Assembly (NCBI RefSeq): GCF_964340395.1
Contig: NC_135549.1
Span: 24,460,842-24,524,841, forward strand
Direction: 5' to 3'
Length of the DNA stretch: 64,000 bases
DNA from: Glandiceps talaboti
Lineage: Eukaryota > Hemichordata > Enteropneusta > Spengelidae
Position 1 is the first letter of the stretch, and each line of letters begins with the position of its first letter. The position numbers were made by a program, and so were the translations under genes. Shown piece after piece: positions 11,101 through 22,200 of this stretch. The notes below the pieces were generated by a model. It saw only the letters and a list, made by a program, of their open reading frames with translations, ran no database searches and was not told the DNA's origin.

Positions 11101-14001
11101 GTAGCTTACTCAGATTTGTTAATTTCAAGTCAGCACATCCTCATTTTTATTTTTTATGATTTTTTTTTTGTAATTTGAAAAAAAAATGAATATGTTAATG
11201 AGCATAATGACCGACGCCATATTGGAAATCAGTCGACGAGACTTTAAGTAAACTGCCACTTTTCAAAAGACACTATTGACGTCAAACAAGCAATGTAATA
11301 TGTGCTATAGTCATAATTCTACGCATTGGGCGCCCAAATGACAAGCGTTTGTTCGAAACAGGGTTGTAAACTTCAAATCAGTCCGCAACATCCTCATTTG
11401 CATACTCTATCCTGATTCGACCAGAAGCTGAAGGTGACCTCATTTGACCGAGCGATTTTCCACAGCAAGTATCTTGAGTATCAACACAGGACGTTCTTGG
11501 TACTCACTAAAATCACACTTCAGACCCACTATAAAAGTGTGATGTTTTCAGATAACATGTAACTTGTGGTTAATTCTATATTGTCGTGCAATTTGGAATG
11601 ACAGTGAACCAGAATTCAGACAACTTGCGTAAGGAAGGGCATGCCAGACATGCGGTTGAAGTTATGGCCGACAGTTCACATGTAAAGTTAAACGACATGA
11701 ACGTGTCTTGCCTTTCCAAAATGCAAATATTTGGCAAGTAAAAATAATTAAAATAATTACAACTTTAATTTGGCTTCAGACTTTGCATTATGTTTTGCGT
11801 ATCTTTCCCCGTTTTACATGTAAATCCGAAAAGGTTCTCTCTCATCATGTCATCAGTGTCAGTGATCATACCGCGCGGGGCTGCTTTGAGTACGAGCGAA
11901 GTGAGGCATGTTGAGGTATTTTGTTGAGAATTATAAATATTGCGAAATGTCAAGTACAAGGTTTAAATACAATGGAATGATGAAAAAAATGGCAGAGTCT
12001 GCTGACAGGCGCCGGTCACAAGAAACACTGTGAATTAAAATATCAGACGATGTATGTATTAATCGCCGACAATCCACCCGTATGCACGAGGGACTAACCC
12101 GGAAGCAAGTCGTTGTCAGCCATACGTTACAGTGGTAACATCGTCCGAGAAATCGCTGCGTTCAGAGTGTCATTATTCACAGAATTGTTGTTTTCGAGTG
12201 AAAACCCGTCTTGAATTGTATAACTCTAACAAATGAAGACATGTCAAGTTATATTTTGAAAGTTGTATCGCTAGTTTGAGACGATTTTCTCACGTACTAT
12301 AGTACTATCGAGGCTTACTTGGAAGTAGTAGGACCTTACTCCAGTTCATCGGGAAGTTTAGCCAGTCCGATAATTCTTTCTGGTTTAGTTTACAACACTT
12401 TTGATCAATCACGCAGATTTTGTTGTTGTGATGAAAAGAAATAAAAAAAAGATCATTTCAACCATTTCGTTGTGTTTTCTTTGTGAAAGGTAACCGAACA
12501 TGAACGAGTGTTACCACTGTAACGTATGGCTGAGAATGACTCTCTTCCGGGTACTTGAGATTGTCGCCGTACGGAAACTAAGATGGCGATTAATACATTT
12601 CTTCCCTATATACTAGTATATCTACCACAACTAGTACAAGTTGAATGTTGTTGACTTTGTAAATTTGTTAGAAAATTGAAATTCAAATTGCCTCAAAATT
12701 ATTTTAGATCCCTAGTTTATTTCATTCATCATTAAAATTTTCCAGGGTTACAGCTGTAAGACACTGGAATTATTTATAGCCAACCTCAAAATCCTCTTTT
12801 TTTCTTTTTCTTGTGTGCATTTCCCAGTCATTTTTTTCTGAGATTTTGTGCAATTTTTCATAACAGTAGATTTTTGTTATAAAATGGTGACTATGGTATA
12901 AAAGTACAATACATTACCAACTTCTGTGTAAAATGTGTTTTATAGTGAGACATCATATGAAACCACTAACCACTTTATTGCATCGCTAAAACAAAACTGC
13001 ATAGTGAAGACCTGAACCACTTCTACATGTCACCAAAATAAAAAATTAAATTAAAAAAAAAACCAGCGGAGCTATTCTGACCGATAGGTCGCTTGTATGT
13101 AGAAATGGTTCCACAACAGTGACAATACATGTAGTAAACTTCTTTTAATTACTGGTCTGTATTGATATAGCCTAGTTAAGTGGAGGTATTGACTATTGTC
13201 CTCCCTCAAGCCTACAACATGCATGTAGCATTTCCCTAACAGTTGTGTATTTAAATCTAATGCAGGAACATTAATCATATGGTAATCATGGTACTGCGCA
13301 TGCTCCACTTATCCTCTTGATTCTAATCACATGGTGACACTATTGATGTCAACTCACACTGGAAAAATTCAAAATCCTAATATGAATTTGCACCGGCTTT
13401 CTGGCCAAAACTTCATTTAAAGTACAAACTGTTAGGGAAATGCTAGGCGTAAGTGATAATCAAAATACCACACAACTCTATATGCTAGTATTGAACTGGC
13501 TTGTACAAAAGAGTTCTTATTCTGTTTACAACATGAAAAGGAAATTCTAGAAAGAACGCTGATCAAGCTTTCTTTTCACTTATTATCACATTCTCAGGAT
13601 GGTTTATGAAAATGATAATGCAAAAAATAAAATCACAAATGTGTGTGTCTGCCTGCCTTGTATTTGTATGATGTCTTGTAATACCAAATGAAAAAAAATA
13701 TAGTTTGAAATGAAATAGTTTGTAAATAGATGTCAGATTCAGCAAGCTATAATACTATCATAGTATGTTGATAAAATTGTAAATTTGAACAATTATTGTG
13801 TTTGATGAAGTAATTTATGGCTTAGGCTGAAAAAAAAAAGCCTTCTAAGTCTGTTATTGTATTTATCTAATTAGGTAAAGCTGGGATATAAAGGCTTAAA
13901 TTTGAACTGATAAATTTTTAATTTCTAAACATACGCAACAATCTGGTCTGACTCTAAGTAATAGTATAGACATATAGGTACTGACATGTAGAGTAAGTAA
14001 A

Positions 14002-14039
<38 letters not shown>

Positions 14040-14107
14040 TTGCAAAACTATTACGCTCTGCCACTGCGGTATAGAGCACTGTTTGAGCAGATTGATACTC
14101 ACCGAGT

Positions 14108-14143
<36 letters not shown>

Positions 14144-15163
14144 TATACAGGGATCACTCTGGGCCGCGATCACGCGCTATTTGCGCTGTAAAAACAAAAA
14201 TATCGCGTCCAGAAAACTCAATTGGGACACAAAATTGCACCGTCGATACTAATAGCGCGTCACTGTGATAGATACGCGACATCATATTTAAGCTTTTGTT
14301 TACTACAAACGTACAAGGCGCATACTACGCATGTCTTTTGCTGCCCTCAGGCGGCAAGGTTTATCTGCATCATGCCCCTTTCAAACAGTGTCTATGATTG
14401 GTTGCCGACATGAAGGCAGGCGCTCATCGACAAATCAACGGAGTTGATACAGTAAATGTTCATTACTGATTAGTCACACGTACATGTGTACGTAATGGAG
14501 CTTTCAAAGACGTCGGGTGCCAGTACGAGTGCAATCTGATTAAAATCTGATATTAGATAGGCTGGTTTTCCTGTATTTACCTTTATTCCATCGTTATTGC
14601 GTCTTTTTCGTGAGTTTTTTTCCCCGGGGGAAAAAAAACTGGCATTCGCCCGGGGGAAAAAAACTCACGAAAAAGACGCAATAACGATGGAATAAAGGTA
14701 AATACAGGAAAACCAGCCTATCAAATATCAGATTGGTACGAGTGGGACCAAGAAACGCAAATGCTCTATCTTGGACTATTGTACAAAAGTTACTCCTTCG
14801 CTGGGAACTAATCTGGATTCGACTACATTCGCTAGTGAGGACGAAGAATGGGTATGTCCTGGTGTAGGTCGCAAGACAAACCGGAAATTTCAAAATAATT
14901 GGCTGGCTATGTATGGGTCGTTTTTGCGTCACGATAAGGACAAGGGAGAAATGATCTGCTACCTTCGCAGAAATCTACAGTTAAGGACAATGATGTACAA
15001 TGCAAGACAAGTATAGGAGTTATAGACCGTTGACGTGGTATTTTCCTATGAAATAAATGTTTCATGAAGTTAATATGTTGATGTGTATGTACTGTGTTTA
15101 TTTGTACAGTAGCAAATTCTAGTATGAAAGTTGATATGAAATCCATAGGCTTATGATCACAAT

Positions 15164-15221
<58 letters not shown>

Positions 15222-16258
15222 AGTGTATACCAGTATAATATACACATGACGCACATACAGTTGCCATATTTTTACTTCCGTCCCACACAGTTTTCAAATT
15301 GTCTCACTCATTTTCTCCAAATGGGACATTGGCTCATGCAGCTCTGGAGCCAGGGTGATCCCTGTATATATGTAAATAAAGTAAATGATATATATAAAGT
15401 AAATGATAGATTATATTTTGTATTTTTCAGACAGTATTGTAAACAGTATGTTAATATTTTGTATGAACTATTAGTTCCGAACTCAAGAGCGTAAATTCTT
15501 TACCTAGAGTATATTTCAGATAAATCACTCCACCTGCCATTATTGCCAACGGGTCAATGACATAGACTTGTATGACTGCATAATATGAACTGAAGAAGGC
15601 TGAGTGGTTTAGCCAAAAAATGCTAGGTACTGGAGTTATGCTCTGAGATGGAAAAAATGAAAAAATAAGTTTTCAGAGAAAGGAAATTACACTATGGGTA
15701 GTATGTGAAATGATTGTATTCTCAATAGATGCATTATATTTATAATACCAGTGAACATAAATTGAATTAAACTTAATACAGAGAATTGGCTATTTTAACT
15801 AATGTCATAATGTCAAACAATGTCATTTGCCAAACATCGAGCCAGTATGTCTCTGGGCAAGAATGGATTTTACTATCTCTCACATATAACCCGAAAACTT
15901 TAAAAGCCCTGGATTTAGAGAAAGTTGATATAATAATAATTATACCCTTGAAATATCTACATTAGGCTTTATGCCTTTTTCACAAATAACATGTTATTAG
16001 GCTGTAGGTATATGGCTTTTTTGAAGAAAAAAAATTATTTAGATATAACGTAAACTTTAAACTTTAAAGGGATATGCCGATGCCTATTACAAATTTCAAT
16101 TGTATTATTCTTTTGGCATATTTCTTTCAATTTCGTAATTTTATTTCTGTCAGAAAGTGTGTTTCTTAATTTATCCTTCTGAATCTTTTGTGATATCAGC
16201 TCCAGAAGACACTAGAAGATCAGAGTGCAGCTTTGAAAGAAGATCTCATCAAATTATC

Positions 16259-16295
<37 letters not shown>

Positions 16296-19200
16296 GATGA
16301 AGAGAAAAAGAGGACTGAGAGTTGGTAAGTGTATATAGACAAGTGAAATATCAGTGAATGGCATCATATAGCGACTGATGAATTCTTAACTCTTTTTGGA
16401 GATAGTTACCAGTTTCTGAATAGTTTTTTAGAAGAGGCCGGTAACTTTTGATAAGGGTGACCCTATTCTTTTTTCTGTTTCTCATCACTAGACCGACCCA
16501 AATTTTCATATCCCCCCCCCCACCTTTTTGTTTTTGCCCATCCTTAATGTTTTGCAGAAAAAGCCCCTTCTATGGCAACAATAAAACAAGTGTCTGGACT
16601 GTCGTCATCTAGTCATGGCACTTGTTCACGACCAGAACACTTCTTTCATGACGGAAGTGGGTGGGGCTGACAACATGCCAATTGTGTATAGAAGCTTGGA
16701 AAGGGCTTGTTACTAAGAAACCAATAAAAAGAAGATAGAGAGGAGGAAAAGGGGTGACAGGCAAACATGAACAATATGATATTTTATTTTTTAAAAACAA
16801 AATCGACCGACCGACCCATAGTTGCCATGAAAAAGTAATGAAAAATGTATTTTAAAAAAGTAGGGGCACCCTAAGCTCAAAATAATGGCTATATTGTTTG
16901 ATTGTACATCTGTTTGGTTGGATTACTATCCCACCTTCTCTTTACGTAAAATCTTTAGTGATTTTGGCATAGACAGCTAGAGTATGTAGGTTGTGTAACA
17001 AAACAATGCTTGAATTTATCTAAATGGATTTCTACTTCATGTTACCAGGGTTCTGAAAAACGTTAGCAAAAACAATTTATGAGTGCATTGACTCCATTGT
17101 TTACACCATGTATAATGAATGCAGTTTTGTAGTTTGTATGTTAAAACAGCTGTCATTACTACAAGATTTAATTCCATTAACTTGCTCTAGCTGTCCAACA
17201 GCTTTTAGAGTCAAACATCAAATTACCGTCGTCTCCTAGCAACAGCTCTAGTAAATAAAGAGATTACTCAGCCACACTCAGTTGTATTGGTTTCAGTTTT
17301 TTGCCACACTGCGGTTGCAAATAGCTTTTTTGGAGTCCTAAAAAATAAAGATCCAACAAAATGTCTTCCAGGCAAACTGTAAATTCAAATGAAAGTGAAC
17401 TCAGCTCTCAGTTGAAGGTACAGATGACGAAAAATGTTGAACTTCAAAATGCCAAAATGAAGACGGAACTAGCACTCCATGAAAGAATAGAAGCATTGAA
17501 GTTACTTGGCGAGACCAACAAGAGACTGCAAGCAGATGTGAACACCTCTAGGAACAACTCACAGAAGGTCCTCAGACTGTTTGACAAGAAAGCTAAGGAA
17601 GGTAGGACAGCTTTTTTGGGGTTGTAAAACATTGGTTTGGGGTTTGGTTTCTATGGAAATGTTTAGATTCAATGATAATCTTACATATATTTAGATATTT
17701 GTAAGTCCAGGACTAGACTTGAAAGCAAAAACCACCAGCAACATTTTAATTATCCTGCGTGTTTGTTTGTTTGCTTATTCGTTTGTTTGTTTGTTTGTTT
17801 GTTTGTTTGTGGTGTTGAAGGTCTACTTCTTTATTTTTATTTATTGAACAATATGATGCATGTTGAACTTATGTGATATTGATATTATCTTGATAAGTAA
17901 ATCACATTGCCGTCTCTCTAAAAAAATATGATATATTATACAGTTTTGTTTAAACTATACCAATGTCCCCTACATTTGTAAATAATTATCACACCAAAGG
18001 TGTAATGATACAATGTCCCTCTCTTCTGTAGCCAATTACATGACATGTGCTGAAGTATTTTAACATTAAACTTTCTGTCAGCATTTCTTTGAAATTGTCC
18101 ACAGAAAGTTCATAAATAAGTGATAATAAAGAGCTTAGCTGATACAATTTCATCAGTATTTACAAATTGTACAACTTATTCTGTTAGTAAGTAAGTTGAC
18201 GGAGTTTCATACAGTTTAGAACTAATGAAGATGTTGCTGCACGTGATGATAACATGAATATTTTTTAATTACATGTACTACTATTTTATCAGTAGAGCTA
18301 TGAGGATAAAACAGGATAACTCTTTATACGCAGGATTTACTTTTCCAATATCTCTGACCGACAGCTGTTTTTTTTTACCCCCAAAATTTCAATCCTAATC
18401 CGACATGTGACCTTTCATTTTGTAACTAAAATGATTAAACTGACAGGGATATTTTGTCTGAATCCATGAAGTTGTTATACTCTGTACAACAAAAAGTGAA
18501 GAATCTTAAAACATACATGAACAAAAAGACATTGTTGTAATTGAAAGGCTTTCACACAAATATTGACTTAATCTTTTTTTAACAGAGTAGGGGAATAATG
18601 AGAATTAGAAAGTAACCAATATACAAATGTATTATACATACAACATAATTTGGATAATGTGAATGCTACAATGTATGTATAGTTTCCCACATGTTATCAT
18701 ATAGCATGGTGGGGACCTTTATTAATGTATGGCGTACTCAGGTAAATTTTAGACGACTTACTACTCATAACAAAGAGATTTGTACATGTATTACTACATA
18801 CATGTAGTATTGTACACCTGCGACATATCTGTATATGAAAAATGCTGATGAGGAGAGCCACTTAAACTGGCTATAACAACAGGTGAAAGATTTGCTCGGT
18901 TGAACACTCTCATTTATATGCACTATAGTATTGACTCTAGGTTGTAATTGTATATATATATATATGTCTTTCATTGCTAGAAACTTGTCTCAGCATCTTA
19001 CAGAATTTAATTATTAATAACTAAAATTCATTTGTATATAAAATAATCACGAACAAGTGTTTGAGCAATGTATTGCATTCTGTTGTGTTTGTTTTGAAAA
19101 AGTTTTCTGAGAAAATTTGTGTAATCAAATATGTCAAAATGAAAGGAATTTGAATCTCTATGGGGCAAATGAATCTACCTCAAATATAATATGATATGGT

Positions 19201-22200
19201 CCTTAACATGTGTCCAGAGTGTTACATGTACTGGTAACTAATACTTTCAAAAATTCTGTATTAGTTCAGACTATTACATGAATAGTAGGATCTGAATGAT
19301 GTACTAGCAGTGATGTCATACTTGTACTTGTAGTGATGTCGTGTAGTCTGTCGACAGTCGCTTGCGCCTTTTTTTCCTACGTCTTATCTAAACTCTGATC
19401 CGGTGCAACACTATTATAATCACATACTGATATCGAGGGCCGAAGGCCCAATCGGGCCTTCGGCCTTCGATCACTCGGGCCTTCGGCCCTTGATATCGGT
19501 TTGCGATTAGACTAGTGTTGCGCCGGATCGGAGTTTAGATAAAACGTAGGTAAAAACAGGCGTGAGCGACTGTCGACAGTCTAGTATAACATATGATGTA
19601 ATCTAAGCTGAAATCCACTACTATTTACACATAACTTAAACGTCATTCCAAGTGTATTTTGTATCTTTGCTGTTCAGCTGAGAAGAGACTGACAGAGATG
19701 GAGGATGAATTAAAGAGATCCCAAGAAGTGTCCAAGAAATATCAAGATCTTTATGAAGCTGAGAAGAGAAAGAATGTGACCAAAGCAAACACAGGACAAA
19801 ATCACTCAGAAACACAAGGGTAAGAAATATGTTTAATTAACTCTGTTGTGCTTTTTATTCAGGAATAAGTAGATTTATCCCCTGGGTAACTAACAGGTAT
19901 TCAGACTCTATACTGTATGACTCAGAGTTGATGTAAAAAAACAAGCATGTAACATGCCTAGAGTCAAATAGACACAAGCTGAGTTTATGCTCTTTGGGGG
20001 TGTAATTTTATTTAAAAGATATTTACTAAATTTTACTTACTGAAGCAAAGCGTCACTTGCAATTGACTGAACTCAACCTGATACTGAAATACAACTTGTA
20101 AACTATCCGATGACAGGAAGATTAAGTTTTGACCAAGTTTTACGCCAGCTTAACCCTCTCAGTGTGAATTCATTTAGGTGTACACACAAAACAGAGAATC
20201 TGATGGTTGTTGTTTTTTTTTTATACCAATCACAGTAAAATAGATTTATATTTTATGAAATTTTTTACAGTGACAGCAAAGATGGTGTTGATGATGAGGA
20301 AGAAGATGAAGAAGAAGGAGAAGAAGACAAAGATGGAAGTGATAAAAAAGACAGAAAGAAAAGAGCATCATCGGCAAAACAAAAAGTCTCAGTGTCATAT
20401 TCAGACTTACAGAGAAAATACCAGGTAAGAAAGGTTGTGTGCATTAATTTAGGTATATTTATGTTTATCGGGCCATTGAGGGCATCATTTAAAAAAAAAA
20501 CATTTTTATCGGCAGATTCTAGAAATATGATGTCAGTTGGTTGATGAGATACATAAAAAAAAATGTTTTTACAAATATTTAGGGTTGGAGGCTTAAACCT
20601 TGGTCAGTCAGGTATCGGAAGTATACAATTTTTTTTTTATTTGGTCTTATGTGTTTCTCTTTGTTTATTAAAGACCTTATTAGATGAGAATGGTGCCCTG
20701 AAAGAAGACACCAAGAGATTGAAATATGAGAATGAAGATTTATACAAACGTGCCAAGGAAGCTGGAAGTTGTCTACAAATTCTAAAGGTAAATTAAATAA
20801 AGAATGGTCTTCTTGATATGAAAGACAATAAATGAAAATATATCATATAGTAGCTAGAAATAATGAGTTTTTGAATTATGTAATTTTGATTTGTATGGTA
20901 TGTTATATTACTTAATTTGAGCAATTACAAACGAACTACTAATTTAAATCCTGAGTTGACTTCTATTTCTATGTGCCGACAGTCAAAAGGGTAAACTTTT
21001 TAATTTAGACCACATCAGCATTAATCACAGGAAACTGATTGTTTAAGTACAAACACTAATTTCCTATATGACCATTATTTGATACATTTTATATGCAATG
21101 CAGCAACACCAGTGTTGATGCTTGCTGAAACTTGGAAGTAGAGTGGTGATTTCCTGTGAAATTTTTAAAGCTTTTTTTTTTTTATGACAAGAAAACTGTC
21201 ATTGCAAGGACAAACTAAAAGTATATACTATAAGAACATATGCATAAATGGCACCACCACTGACATACATTGGCGATCATATGGGCTACTCTAGTTACAG
21301 TTATCTGTGAAAATGTTAATGTTAGTTTTAAAAAAAGCCCAAGCAGACTTATTTCTGCTTTTAGTACAGTTATATATTGATTACTGCTATCTTAAAATTG
21401 GATTTTGTGAATAAAAATAACTTCTCAGTAACTTATTCAACTTTGGAAGTCCTACTGCTCTTGGCAATTGATCGGCCATTTTTGGGATTCATGCAAGGGT
21501 TTATTTAAGGGAAAACCTTTGATTATGACTTCACATTTTCCACCATCTTGTTGTCTTGACAAATACAAAGACTGCAAAGAGATTGTGGTAATATTGTGAT
21601 GTCATCACCAGAGTTTTCCATAAACCCTTCCATTGCCGGAAATATTCAAAATGGCTGAACACCTTTTTAAATGCAGTAGGACTTCTTTACAAGATTTCAA
21701 AGTTTTGTAAGTTACTAAAGTACTATATTATCACCCCAAATCATATTATAAGTTAATAGTAGTAATCAACACAAAAGTACTAAAGGCAGAAATAAGCCTG
21801 ACTGGACATTTCCTTTAAGAAATTCCTCCCTTGAGTTGTTACGGGTTAGTGATATAAAAAGGTTGTAATACATGGCAATCAGCCAGTACTTAAGAATTAT
21901 TCATATTGATAACAGAGACACCAAAACTTCGATAATTATTTGCCTTTATCTGCAGAGTCAAGTGGCAACCAGCTTTGCTGACAGAGAAAAGTTACAGAAA
22001 CAGTTACGAAAGCAAAAACTAGAGGTGAGTTGATGGTAAGACTGATATTATAAAGGCCAGGCTACATGGGGCAAGTTGATGAGTAATTTGTCACATGCAA
22101 CAAGACAAGCAACTATGACTGATGAGTATGTACATGGGGAAATACATTGAGAAGCAACTTGCAACAAATTGCAGAAAATCATACGTCTGGTGATGACGTC

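Noticed and set aside
22048-22170. Possible transposon with GGCAAGTTG / CAACTTGCAACA phrases
   Set aside because: The inverted phrases are short and I could not define two ends, so it is not listed as an element.
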